Of a DNA stretch of 64,000 nucleotides, positions 36,036 to 43,805 are shown one piece after another. Origin of the DNA: RCIO01 sp040880025. GTDB taxonomy: Bacteria > Pseudomonadota > Alphaproteobacteria > Rhizobiales > Rhizobiaceae. The DNA lies in NCBI GenBank assembly GCA_040880025.1, contig JBBDJD010000010.1:248001-312000 (forward strand), in the 5' to 3' direction. Made by a program: the position numbers and the translations under genes. Each line of letters starts with the position of its first letter. Position 1 is the first letter of the stretch. The notes below the pieces were generated by a model that saw only the letters and a list, made by a program, of their open reading frames with translations, was not told the DNA's origin and made no database searches.

Positions 36036-37313
36036 ATGTTCTATCAGCTGTATGAACTGAATCATGCCGCGCTGCAGCCTTACCGGGCCTTCGCGGATGC
36101 GGTGAAGCTTTTCTACAGCCATCCCCTCAACCCGGTTTCGCAAACCGCCTTCGGGCGATCGGTCGCCGGCGCGGCCGAACTCTTCGAGCGCACCACGAGG
36201 CGCTATGCAAAGCCGGAATTCGGTCTCGAAGAGACTGTGGTCAATTTCGTGCCCGTGCCGGTGAAGGAAAAGGTCGTCTGGTCGAGACCGTTCTGCGACC
36301 TGATCCACTTCGAGCGTGAATTGCCGGCCGGCCACCGCCCCGATCCGAAAATACTCCTCGTTGCGCCGATGTCGGGCCACTACGCGACGCTGCTGCGCGG
36401 CACGGTGGAAACCTTCCTGCCGCGCGCCGAAGTCTTCGTCACCGACTGGGCCGATGCCCGCATGGTGCCGCTGGCCGACGGTCCTTTCGATCTCGACGAC
36501 TATGTCGACTACGTCATCGACATGCTGCGCTGGCTGGGGCCGGATACGCATGTGATCGCGGTGTGCCAGCCCTCTGTGCCCGTTCTCTCGGCCGTTTCGG
36601 TCATGGAAGCGCGCGGTGACGAGGCTGCCCCATCGACCATGACGCTGATGGGCGGCCCGATCGACACGAGGCGCAACCCGACCGCGGTCAATCTGCTGGC
36701 GGAAGAAAAGGGCATAGACTGGTTCAGGGACAATGTCCTCACGACCGTTCCCTGGCCGCATCAGGGCTTCGGGCGGAGGGTCTATCCCGGCTTTCTGCAG
36801 CTGTCGGGCTTCATGAGCATGAACCTCGATCGCCACCTGATCGCCCACAAGGACTTTTTCATGCACCTTGTGAAGGACGACGGCGACTCGGCCGAAAAGC
36901 ACCGCGATTTCTATGATGAGTACCTTGCGGTCATGGATTTGACCGCCGAGTTCTACCTCCAGACCGTCGAGACCGTTTTCGTCCGGCATGCGCTGCCCAA
37001 GGGCGAAATGACCCACCGAGGCGAACGCGTCGATCCATCCGCCATTCGCAATGTCGCGCTACTCACCGTCGAAGGCGAGAATGACGACATCTCGGGCCTT
37101 GGCCAGACGCAAGCCGCGCATGATCTCTGCGTGAACATTCCCGAATCCATGCGCGCCCATTATGTCCAGCCCACGGTTGGCCATTACGGGGTGTTCAACG
37201 GATCGCGCTTTCGCGCCGATATCGCGCCGCGCATCATCGATTTCATCCGGTCTCACGGCAAGGCGTCACGCGCCCTCGCGAAGCCGCACACCGCCGGGGC
37301 CGGCAAAGCCTGA
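36036..37313 (+). CDS. phaZ: Intracellular polyhydroxyalkanoate depolymerase
   Basis: A 425-residue alpha/beta-hydrolase-type PHA depolymerase that mobilises stored polyester granules. The start MFYQLYELNHAALQPYR is characteristic of intracellular PhaZ. The nucleophile box is HVIAVCQPSVP, with Cys177 in place of Ser, the known feature of this family; VEGENDDISGLGQTQAAHDLC supplies the Asp region and YVQPTVGHYGVFNGSRF the His. No signal peptide. A palindrome like a PhaR site lies upstream. Confidence 0.93.
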   Translation: MFYQLYELNHAALQPYRAFADAVKLFYSHPLNPVSQTAFGRSVAGAAELFERTTRRYAKPEFGLEETVVNFVPVPVKEKVVWSRPFCDLIHFERELPAGHRPDPKILLVAPMSGHYATLLRGTVETFLPRAEVFVTDWADARMVPLADGPFDLDDYVDYVIDMLRWLGPDTHVIAVCQPSVPVLSAVSVMEARGDEAAPSTMTLMGGPIDTRRNPTAVNLLAEEKGIDWFRDNVLTTVPWPHQGFGRRVYPGFLQLSGFMSMNLDRHLIAHKDFFMHLVKDDGDSAEKHRDFYDEYLAVMDLTAEFYLQTVETVFVRHALPKGEMTHRGERVDPSAIRNVALLTVEGENDDISGLGQTQAAHDLCVNIPESMRAHYVQPTVGHYGVFNGSRFRADIAPRIIDFIRSHGKASRALAKPHTAGAGKA

Positions 37314-37427
37314 CCGTGTCCCTACGGTAACCATTGCCGTAATTCGCTGCCGCCCAGAATTGACAGTCGCCGTCCAACACCCTTAACTTTTTCTTAACGA
37401 GGGCAGCGGGCTTGGGATATTTGCGCG

Positions 37428-38048
37428 ATGGGCTTGGGGATTCGCGCCGCTAAGGTGCGGTTTTTGGGGGTTTTGTCTGCGGTTTTGCTGAGCAGTTGGC
37501 ATGTCGCCGCGGACGAATCAGCTTCGATGATCGCCGGCAGACAGACATCGCAGCCCATCGGCCACTACGAATTCTGCAAGGTCAGCCCAGCCGAGTGCAC
37601 TGTCCGTCCATGGGACCGCGGGCCGCTGAGTCTGACGCCGAAACTCATGGAACGGCTTTCCGCGATCAATGTGAAGGTCAATCGTTCGATCCGTCCGCTC
37701 AACGACATCGACATTTACGGCCGCGACGAGGTCTGGGCCTATCCCGACGTCGGCGCGGGCGATTGCGAGGACTATGCGCTCGAAAAGCGCCGCCAGCTCA
37801 ACCATTCAGGCATTTCGCTGGCCAACCTTCTGATCACCGTTGTGCGCAAGCCCGATGGCGAGGGTCACGCGGTATTGACCGTGCGGACAGACAAGGGTGA
37901 CCTCATCCTCGACAATCTCAATGACGAGGTGCGCGGCTGGCGCGAGACCGGATACCGGTTCCTCAAGCGCCAGGCGAGCTATCACACGGGCCGCTGGGTC
38001 TCGCTGCGCAACGAGAACGCGACGCTCGTCGGTTCAGTCAACAACTGA
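37428..38048 (+). CDS. Periplasmic transglutaminase-like cysteine proteinase (BTLCP family)
   Basis: A 206-residue exported protein. The N-terminal signal (VRFLGVLSAVLLSSWHVAADE) is followed by the bacterial transglutaminase-like fold: Cys113 in GDCEDYALEKR, His147 in GEGHAVLTV and Asp162 in ILDNLNDE form the expected triad. Related proteins (LapG group) cut surface adhesins, but many rhizobial copies are of unknown substrate; no LapD/adhesin gene is adjacent. Transcribed convergently with the disrupted comM. Confidence 0.87.
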   Translation: MGLGIRAAKVRFLGVLSAVLLSSWHVAADESASMIAGRQTSQPIGHYEFCKVSPAECTVRPWDRGPLSLTPKLMERLSAINVKVNRSIRPLNDIDIYGRDEVWAYPDVGAGDCEDYALEKRRQLNHSGISLANLLITVVRKPDGEGHAVLTVRTDKGDLILDNLNDEVRGWRETGYRFLKRQASYHTGRWVSLRNENATLVGSVNN

Positions 38049-38093
38049 CCGGCTGCCGCCGCTGAATGCCCGCCCTGTCGCTGTGAAGCCTGA

Positions 38094-38714
38094 TCACGCC
38101 GCCGCGGCCAGTCTCTCGCCGGCGATCCTGTAGGAAATCGCTTCCGCCAGATGGATGCGGCCGACGGTCTCGGCCCCGTCCAGATCGGCCAGCGTGCGCG
38201 CCACTTTCAGAACCCTGTGGTATGCCCGCGCGGAAAAGCCGAGTTTTTCGCTGGCGTCCTGCAAAAGGCTGGCGCCCGCCTGGTCGGGCCGGGCGATCTC
38301 CTCGATCACCGTATTGTTCACATGGGCGTTGGTCGTGCCGGCCCTCAGGCCAAGCGAGGCGCTCCGTTCGCGTTGCAGGGCGCGGGCCCGCCCCACACGT
38401 TCGGCGATCGCCGCGCTGGCTTCGGATCGACCGGGCCGGATGAGGTCGGTCGCCGAGACCGCCGGCACGTCGATCCTGAGATCGATGCGGTCCATCAGCG
38501 GGCCCGAAATGCGCGCCTGATAGTCGCTCTGGCAGCGCGGCCCGCGCGCGCAGCGGTGTCCCGGTTCCCCGGCCATCCCGCACCGGCAGGGGTTCATCGC
38601 GGCGATCAGCTGGAAGCGGGCCGGATAGGTGACGCGGTGGTTGGCTCTGGCGATCATGCATTCGCCGGCTTCGAGCGGCTGGCGCAGCGAATCCAGCACC
38701 TGCGGCGTGAATTC
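38094..38714 (-). pseudogene. comM: comM (yifB), 3' part, separated by a transposon
   Basis: The C-terminal 206 or so codons of a Mg-chelatase-like AAA+ protein: PEFTPQVLDSLRQPLEAGE, CMIARANHRVTYPARFQLIAAMNPC, CRCGMAGEPGHRCA, then ISGPLMDRIDLRIDVP and the C-terminal lid domain (RAYHRVLKVARTLADLDG). In naturally competent bacteria ComM is a branch-migration helicase for incoming DNA. The upstream half lies at 42712-43631 on the same strand, on the far side of the transposon. The target duplication is included in both halves. Confidence 0.93.
38707..38714 (+). repeat. Target-site duplication, left copy
   Basis: GTGAATTC, identical to 42712-42719. In comM it encodes part of the PEFT motif on the minus strand (GAATTCAC). 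Confidence 0.92.
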
Positions 38715-38745
38715 CGGTATTATGGGGCAAACTCACCATATATGA
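38715..38745. repeat. Left terminal inverted repeat of the transposon
   Basis: 31 bases beginning CGGTATTATGGGGCAAACTC. It matches the right end with a single mismatch (CACCATATATGA against CACCAAATATGA). Confidence 0.92.
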
Positions 38746-38804
38746 GGGTGTTTATCATCGGCGACGGCCCGATGAATAAACCCTTACGCAAGCTTAATCC
38801 GGCA

Positions 38805-38833
38805 GACTGCCCCTCTAGTTCGGAGGGACAGTC
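38805..38833 (+). other. Imperfect hairpin near the left transposon end
   Basis: GACTG-C-CCCTC pairs with GAGGG-A-CAGTC around a 7-base loop (TAGTTCG), with only one C/A mismatch. It overlaps a 24-codon frame at 38772-38846 (MNKPLRKLNPADCPSSS...), for which I have no independent support. Role unknown; possibly protects the element from outside transcription. Confidence 0.45.
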
Positions 38834-38875
38834 ATGGCTTCGCTAGGTATATGGACAATCCGCGTTTTGAGGCGG

Positions 38876-39298
38876 CTACCGATCTCGGCGGCCTTCGACG
38901 CGCATCTCTCGCGGTGCGCGCTGGCGGAAATCTGGTTTGATGAGCGTCTGACTTTCGCGAAGATATTTGGCCGGGCCGTTTTGGAGAATGCCGTAAGCCC
39001 AGTTGATCTTGGTGACGAAGCTGTTCATGCCGCCATGCTTTCCGACGCATCCGCCGAGCATGATGCCAGCCGTCCAATCCTCGATGTTATCAACTTCCAG
39101 CACGCGCGAAAGACGCTGCACTAACTCAGCAGGTTCCTCGCGGGTGACGATCACAAATGCAAGGTGACGCTTCTCGTGCATACAAGGCTGAATGCCGGGA
39201 CCGAGCGCTCTACGCAGAGATTTCAGTTCACGATCACATAGATCAATTTCGAACTTCAGGAAAACCTGAAGCAAGATTACCTGTTTGAAGGGAAACAT
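38876..39298 (-). CDS. Transposon passenger: unknown 140-residue protein
   Basis: A soluble protein of 140 residues (MFPFKQVILLQVFLKFEIDL...; MHEKRHLAFVIVTREEPAELVQRLSRVLEV) with balanced composition and a basic C-terminus (RQRAPREMRVEGRRDR). No family recognised. A 96-codon frame overlaps it on the plus strand (38834-39124) but has poorer composition, so this strand is preferred. It is the last gene of a minus-strand run that starts with the DUF6471 gene. Confidence 0.55.
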   Translation of the reverse strand: MFPFKQVILLQVFLKFEIDLCDRELKSLRRALGPGIQPCMHEKRHLAFVIVTREEPAELVQRLSRVLEVDNIEDWTAGIMLGGCVGKHGGMNSFVTKINWAYGILQNGPAKYLRESQTLIKPDFRQRAPREMRVEGRRDR

Positions 39299-39385
39299 GC
39301 CGCTGCCTAAGAATCATTGGGGGGAGCCGCCATTATGGCGCAATCCCCCCATGCGACAAGCGATGTTCCCTGTATGTCTCACAAT

Positions 39386-39508
39386 TCACAGGAAGAGATA
39401 GATCGCAGCCGCCGTCCCCAGAATCCAGATGACGCCCCACGTCCGAAGGCTCCATCCCCTGTCCGGGTGCCGGTCGCCGTAGTCGGGCGATTTCTCGTAG
39501 CCAGTCAC
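39386..39508 (-). CDS. Transposon passenger: 40-residue single-pass membrane protein, GTG start
   Basis: The GTG start overlaps the stop of the DUF6471 gene (GTGA), so translation is coupled. The product reads MTGYEKSPDYGDRHPDRG, then WSLRTWGVIWILGTAAAIYL and ends FL: a charged N-terminal half and one C-terminal transmembrane helix. The layout suggests an inner-membrane microprotein. No homologue is known to me; the coupling and composition are the only support. Confidence 0.55.
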   Translation of the reverse strand: MTGYEKSPDYGDRHPDRGWSLRTWGVIWILGTAAAIYLFL

Positions 39509-39777
39509 GTTTCTAGACTGAGATCGTGGACCCCTATCGCGTCCATGCACATCATGAAGAACGCGGCAGTGAAGCTGCCCCGGCTTATTTTGTTCGCCAA
39601 ATTGCGTTCGGATTCCTTCGCGCCCTTGGCCGTGAGCCGTTCGGCAAGCTCGGCATAGGTTATGCCCCGACGCTTCAACTCACCCTTCAGTATCTGCTTG
39701 GCCCGCGTTTCGTAGGGCTTCGTCGCCGAATGCGACGCTAACTCGGCAGCGCTTTCTGTCGACTCGTCGGCCATCAT
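39505..39777 (-). CDS. Transposon passenger: DUF6471 protein
   Basis: A 90-residue protein whose second half (AKQILKGELKRRGITYAELAERL ... ERNLANKISRGSFTAAFFMMCMDAIG) is a DUF6471 domain, which looks like a diverged helix-turn-helix with the N-x-x-N-KI-S-R-G recognition-helix region. It probably binds DNA. GGAGAAACG precedes two consecutive ATGs (39777, 39774). It is divergent from the transposase, with a 96-base spacer holding both promoters, so it may regulate transposition; that role is inference. Confidence 0.78.
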   Translation of the reverse strand: MMADESTESAAELASHSATKPYETRAKQILKGELKRRGITYAELAERLTAKGAKESERNLANKISRGSFTAAFFMMCMDAIGVHDLSLET

Positions 39778-39873
39778 CGTTTCTCCAGAAAATATCTCAT
39801 AAACGATGATATATACCCTTGCGGACGGTGATTCAATATCCTATATCCAGTGTACAACATCACTGGATTTGAT

Positions 39874-40836
39874 ATGTCACAACACTTTCTCCTTTCTCCC
39901 GCCGCCAAGACCCTCTCTCTGGTCAAGGTCATGCGCATGTCGGACGCGGAAGCCAGGGCGGCTTTCCGCAATGTACGCTGGACCGAAACCGATGGTGAGC
40001 CGGTTTGCCCGGAATGCGGTTGCGTCGAGTCCTACGATCTGAAAACCCGCCAAGTGTACAAGTGCAAGGGCTGCTCAAAGCAGTACAGCATCACGTCCGG
40101 CACGATTTTTCACAGCCGCAAGCTTGCCGTCCGCGATATCCTCGCGGCAATCGCGATTTTCATAAACGGTGCCAAGGGCTACAGCGCCCTTCAACTCTCC
40201 CGCGACCTTTCCGTTGATTACAAGACTGCCTTCGTGATGCTGCACAAGGTGCGTGAGGCCATACAGCTTGCGCGCGATGCCGGCGCACTGTCAGGCGACG
40301 TTGCCGTCGATGGTGCATTTTTTGGCGGGTACGTGAAGCCGACCAACAAGCGCAGCGACCGCAAGGACCGCCGCTTGACGGCCAATCAGTCGGGCAAGCG
40401 CCAGTCGGTCATCGTCGCTCGCGAGAACAATGGCCGCACGATCACCCATGTTGCCCGCCACGAAGCCGATGGCGTTGCCTTCGTCGCTGCGAACGTCAAG
40501 CACGGCTCGACCGTCCATGCCGACGAAGCGTCCCATTGGGACAAGCTGGCCGCGTACTTCCCGATAAAGCGCATCAATCACCAAGTGGCGTATTCGCTCG
40601 ACGGCGCTTGCACGAATGCTGCGGAGTCATTCTTCTCGCGTATGCGCCGTGCCGAGATCGGGACGCATCACCGGATCGCCGGCAACTACTTGAACGCCTA
40701 TGCTGCCGAAATGGCGTGGCGTGAGGATTGCCGCCGCGAGGCGAATGGCACCCAATACGCAATGGTCATGGGCGCCGTGGCTGTGGCCGAAAAGTCGGAT
40801 CAGTGGTGCGGGTACTGGCAGCGCAGCAAGGCTTAA
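39874..40836 (+). CDS. IS1595-family (ISXO2-like) transposase
   Basis: A 320-residue transposase. An N-terminal zinc ribbon is seen (CPECGCVESYDL ... YKCKGCSKQYS), then TSGTIFHSRKL, typical of the family. The DDE-type catalytic core has DGAFFGGYV (first Asp), VHADEASHWDKLAAYF (second Asp) and NAAESFFSRMRRAEIGTHHR with the final acidic/Asn site. ATG at 39874 gives MSQHFLLSPA; GTG at 39850 is an alternative. The stop overlaps the stop of the convergent gene. No frame damage, so probably active. Confidence 0.93.
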   Translation: MSQHFLLSPAAKTLSLVKVMRMSDAEARAAFRNVRWTETDGEPVCPECGCVESYDLKTRQVYKCKGCSKQYSITSGTIFHSRKLAVRDILAAIAIFINGAKGYSALQLSRDLSVDYKTAFVMLHKVREAIQLARDAGALSGDVAVDGAFFGGYVKPTNKRSDRKDRRLTANQSGKRQSVIVARENNGRTITHVARHEADGVAFVAANVKHGSTVHADEASHWDKLAAYFPIKRINHQVAYSLDGACTNAAESFFSRMRRAEIGTHHRIAGNYLNAYAAEMAWREDCRREANGTQYAMVMGAVAVAEKSDQWCGYWQRSKA

Positions 40837-41558
40837 TGCTGCACCTTCTCCGGCAGCATGGACTTCAATTGTTCCAGACGAGAAATCAATTCCGCAAGGT
40901 CGTCGCGGTTGTCGATCACCGTATTCACCTGCACCGTATCGAAGTCGAAAACTGGCTTCGTGACATTGCGGCTAGCGGACGCAGCCGCCTCCCTTGCGTG
41001 TCGTACAAAGTTCAGTCCGCCTTTTTTCGGCTGCTGAGGTTCTGGCACGGTGGTATCCTCCGGTTCAGCGTTCGGCTCGTCTGAGCCGCCCGAATCATAC
41101 GAACCGCCGGTTCCTGACACAAGGTCAAATGTATCGTAAAACGCGCGGGCTACGCTCTCCACAGAATTTACATTGAACCCCTCACGGATAAGAAACGCCT
41201 TGAGGCTTTCCTCCGAGGGTCGCCCCTCCCACCGCCTAAAAATCTCCACAAAGAGAGACGGCTCATTGGCTGCCTCGTGCAGTGCCTCGATCCGATCTTC
41301 CTCGTTCTCAGGATACAGGATCGTTACGGCCCTGTTGCTCACACGCAAACCTTCTCCTGATTTTTCCAGAAAACCGTATTTAATCAATGCGCTAATGGCC
41401 TTGAGGGCGCGACCGCTTTCGCCAGAGTACCCCATATGCTTTAGCACTACGTCCCTCGGCTCAGGCGTTCGTTGCTGAATGCCGTGAACCTTCCGAATCG
41501 CGTCAACGGCTGCCGGTAGGCTCAGGGCTGGGTAGGCGGGGCTTCTTACGCGGGCCAT
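40833..41558 (-). CDS. Transposon passenger: unknown 241-residue protein
   Basis: The N-terminal half (SPAYPALSLPAAVDAIRKVH; ALKAISALIKYGFLEKSGEG, LRVSNRAVTILYP) looks like a winged-helix DNA-binding domain, followed by an acidic Gly/Ser/Pro linker (GTGGSYDSGGSDEPNAEPED) and a C-terminal segment with a helical tail (LAELISRLEQLKSMLPEK). No named family is recognised. ATG at 41558 is used; upstream in-frame residues look random. Convergent with the transposase. Confidence 0.68.
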   Translation of the reverse strand: MARVRSPAYPALSLPAAVDAIRKVHGIQQRTPEPRDVVLKHMGYSGESGRALKAISALIKYGFLEKSGEGLRVSNRAVTILYPENEEDRIEALHEAANEPSLFVEIFRRWEGRPSEESLKAFLIREGFNVNSVESVARAFYDTFDLVSGTGGSYDSGGSDEPNAEPEDTTVPEPQQPKKGGLNFVRHAREAAASASRNVTKPVFDFDTVQVNTVIDNRDDLAELISRLEQLKSMLPEKVQH

Positions 41559-41659
41559 GGTGCATTCCTCGTTTCCAATGGCCCGATATAGCTCCAAACA
41601 GCTAAAACGTCAATTTTAGCCCGAACGCTTGTCAGGGCGTCGGCAATATGTATGCTGGT

Positions 41660-41919
41660 CGCCGAGGGAATGACCCTCGGCGATTCGCATAAATTGGAGA
41701 TGCCATGGAACCCATATGACCGCTTCCCGATCTAACGAGGTCTAGACCACCTGGTTAGTTCGGCAGCCGCCGTTTGGGCGGTAGGGGTCGGGGCGCGAAT
41801 GCCCCGGCTCCACACTGTCCCGGAAATGGTTCCGGGGTAGAAACACGCGACCGGATATCGGCGCACTTGAACGCGGCGACAATGATTCATCTGGGAATCG
41901 CCGTCAACCGATATTCGGT
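41660..41919 (+). other. Hairpin-rich block, candidate structured RNA or DNA site
   Basis: Successive inverted repeats: 41660-41682 (9-bp arms CGCCGAGGG/CCCTCGGCG), 41732-41758 (CTAAC/GTTAG), 41767-41781 (CCGCC/GGCGG), 41789-41806 (CGGGGC/GCCCCG), 41819-41836 (CCCGGAA/TTCCGGG) and a long pair 41850-41861 with 41908-41919 (ACCGGATATCGG/CCGATATTCGGT, one mismatch) enclosing CGGCGA/TCGCCG and ATTC/GAAT. The only frame of note is a 21-codon one at 41670-41735. It lies between the 241-residue gene and the small HTH-like gene. Strand of any RNA is not determined. Confidence 0.5.
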
Positions 41920-41947
41920 CGCACCCTTTTCGTGAAAGGAAAAGGAC

Positions 41948-42148
41948 ATGCGCGACCGCAAGGTCACTCCGGACATGGTTCCGGTCATCAAGCTGGCCCG
42001 CGATCTGGGCTTCAACTACGCGCTTATTGCGTCGTACTTCCAGATCAATCAGGGCCGCATCGCGGACGTGATGAAGGGGCGCTTGTTCCCCGATATCCCG
42101 CCCGCGCCCGAACTGCCCGCCGACTTCCCGATGGCGCTGGCAGCCTAG
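41948..42148 (+). CDS. Transposon passenger: small helix-turn-helix-like protein
   Basis: A 66-residue protein, MRDRKVTPDMVPVIKLARDL..., with NYALIASYFQINQGRIADVMKGRLF reading as a helix-turn-helix (ALIASYFQINQGRIADVM) and a Pro/Ala-rich tail. AAAGGAAAAGG precedes the ATG. The hairpin-rich block directly upstream would form its 5' leader. It is likely a small DNA-binding protein; target unknown. Confidence 0.65.
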   Translation: MRDRKVTPDMVPVIKLARDLGFNYALIASYFQINQGRIADVMKGRLFPDIPPAPELPADFPMALAA

Positions 42149-42171
42149 ACTTGTTCTGTGGAGGGGGCGGC

Positions 42172-42642
42172 CTACTGGTCGCCCCTTTTCAGTTTCCACA
42201 GCTTGTACGGCCCGTTCGTGTCGTGGTTTTCGGTCCAGCCACAATCAACAATCAGCCCCTGATTCACGCACGTCTTTATGCAAGCGCCGATGCGCTTCCT
42301 TATCGTCGCGTAGGTGGCCTCGTCGGCGACCAGACCGCGATCTGCTACCCACGCCTCGGTTAGCTGGCGCGACGTGAGCGGTTCCGTGGCCTCGCGGAAC
42401 GTATTCAGGATGAACCGCTTCACCGAACCCTTTTGAGCGCGATGCTTGGTCACGTATTCCTTTATCGCGGACGTGTCGGCATTCGGATCGAATAGCCTTA
42501 TCGCCGCGTCCAAATGGTCTATGTCGACCGTGAGCTTCTTGATCTCGGCGCGGTACTTTTCGCGCAGAGCCTTTAGCTCTTGATGCTTCGCAACAAGGCC
42601 GGCAACGGTGTTCGGACGGTCATAATCGGATAGCTTCATCAT
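42172..42642 (-). CDS. Transposon passenger: unknown 156-residue coiled-coil/winged-helix-like protein
   Basis: The N-terminal half is a probable coiled coil (LVAKHQELKALREKYRAEIK, KLTVDIDHLDAAIRLF); the C-terminal half resembles a winged helix (GSVKRFILNTFREATEPLTS; YATIRKRIGACIKTC; GPYKLWKLKRG). No family is recognised. Two adjacent ATGs (42642, 42639) are possible starts. It begins about 40 bases inside the right terminal repeat and points toward the centre of the element. Confidence 0.65.
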   Translation of the reverse strand: MMKLSDYDRPNTVAGLVAKHQELKALREKYRAEIKKLTVDIDHLDAAIRLFDPNADTSAIKEYVTKHRAQKGSVKRFILNTFREATEPLTSRQLTEAWVADRGLVADEATYATIRKRIGACIKTCVNQGLIVDCGWTENHDTNGPYKLWKLKRGDQ

Positions 42643-42680
42643 GGATAGGGATATAACCCCTACCATTGATGATGTCTACA

Positions 42681-42711
42681 TCATATTTGGTGAGTTTGCC
42701 CCATAATACCG
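42681..42711. repeat. Right terminal inverted repeat of the transposon
   Basis: Reverse complement of the left repeat except one base. The truncated comM frame reads into it and stops there. Confidence 0.92.
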
Positions 42712-42719
42712 GTGAATTC
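42712..42719 (+). repeat. Target-site duplication, right copy
   Basis: GTGAATTC directly after the right terminal repeat, matching the left copy. Confidence 0.92.
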
Positions 42720-43631
42720 GGGAAACTCGTCCAGAAACAGCACGCCGCAATGCGCCAGCGAAACCTCGCCCGGACGAACCCGCAGCCCGCCGCCGACCAT
42801 GGCCGCCATCGAGGCGGAATGATGCGGCGCGCGGAATGGACGGCGGTCCGACAGCTTTCCGTCGGCTAGCTCGCCGGCGATCGACGCGACCATCGACACC
42901 TCCAGCAATTCGCCCGGCGACAGCGGCGGCAGGATCGAGGGCAGGCGTTGCGCCAGCATCGACTTGCCCGAGCCGGGCGGGCCGATCATCAGCAGATTGT
43001 GGCCGCCGGCCGCAGCCACCTCCAGCGCCCGCTTGGCGCTTTCCTGGCCCTTGATCTCGGTCATGTCGGGAAGGCCGCTGGCAGCCTCATGGATGGCCGG
43101 TTCCGGCCGCGACAGCACCTGCGTGCCGCGGAAATGGTTTGCAATCGAAATCAGGCTTCGCGGCGCGACGATGTCGATCTCCGAACCCGCCCAGGCCGCT
43201 TCCGGCCCGCAACCATGCGGGCAGATCAGTCCCTTGCCGTCCGCATTGGCGCCGATCGCGGCGGGCAGGGCGCCGGCCACCGGCGCGATCGTGCCGTCGA
43301 GCGACAATTCGCCGAGCACCACATAGCCGGACAACGAGTCCCCGGGGATCGCCCCCAGCGCCGCCATCAGGCCGAGCGCGATGGGAAGGTCGTAATGGCT
43401 GCCTTCCTTGGGAAGATCGGCGGGCGCGAGATTGACCGTTACTTTCCTGGCCGGCATCGACAGGCCCGACGCATGCAACGCCGCCTGCACCCGCTCGCGG
43501 CTTTCGGCGACGGCCTTGTCCGGCAGGCCGACGATGTGCATCCCGACCTTGCCCGGCGCGACCATGACCTGCACATCGACCGGCACGGCCTCGATGCCCT
43601 GGAAGGCGACTGTGCGCACATGCGAAACCAT
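42712..43631 (-). pseudogene. comM: comM (yifB), 5' part, separated by a transposon
   Basis: The N-terminal 306 codons: the Lon-protease-like domain (VAFQGIEAVPVDVQVMVAPG; GLPDKAVAESRERVQAAL; NLAPADLPKEGSHYDLPIAL) and the AAA+ Walker A (MIGPPGSGKSMLAQRLP) and Walker B (GVLFLDEFPEF). The frame enters the transposon after PEFT and stops within the terminal repeat. ATG at 43631 (MVSHVRTVAFQG) is the natural start. Joined to the 3' part it gives 510 residues, the normal ComM length. Function is lost unless the element excises. Confidence 0.93.
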
Positions 43632-43805
43632 TTTGCCCCCGCTCCGCGACGCCTGGAAAAATGCGTCCGGTTGAGTGTCCCGCGAGCCCCTGCGCAGAAA
43701 ACAAGCACAGGAACGCGAACAATACAAGAACAAACTGGCGATTAATGTGCGGTCAGGTTGTGCGCGGTTGCAAATCCGGAACAGATGTTCCGCCCGTGGC
43801 GATGA

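Larger units (their letters stand above)
38715..42711. mobile_element. IS1595-type transposon with passenger genes, inserted in comM
   Basis: A 3,997-bp element bounded by 31-bp terminal inverted repeats (38715-38745 and 42681-42711; 30 of 31 bases match, each beginning CGGTATTATGGGGCAAACTC inward) and flanked by the 8-bp direct repeat GTGAATTC (38707-38714 and 42712-42719). An 8-bp duplication fits the IS1595 family as I know it, and the transposase at 39874-40836 fits too. It carries six other reading frames and a hairpin-rich block. Removing the element and one repeat deletes 4,005 bases (a multiple of three) and rebuilds comM, so the insertion is recent and clean. Confidence 0.93.

Noticed and set aside
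38834..39124. Plus-strand 96-codon frame (MASLGIWTIRVL...) in the transposon
   Set aside because: It overlaps the 140-residue minus-strand frame, which has more protein-like composition and continues the minus-strand run after DUF6471. The plus-strand frame cannot be excluded but is weaker.
41670..41735. 21-codon frame (MTLGDSHKLEMPWNPYDRFPI) inside the hairpin-rich block
   Set aside because: Its ATG lies in the loop of the 9-bp hairpin and there is no clear ribosome-binding site. It is too short to judge.
38094..43631. Two independent small genes instead of a split comM
   Set aside because: The halves are in the same frame, join at an 8-bp duplication into one 510-residue ComM, and neither half alone has both the Walker region and the lid domain.
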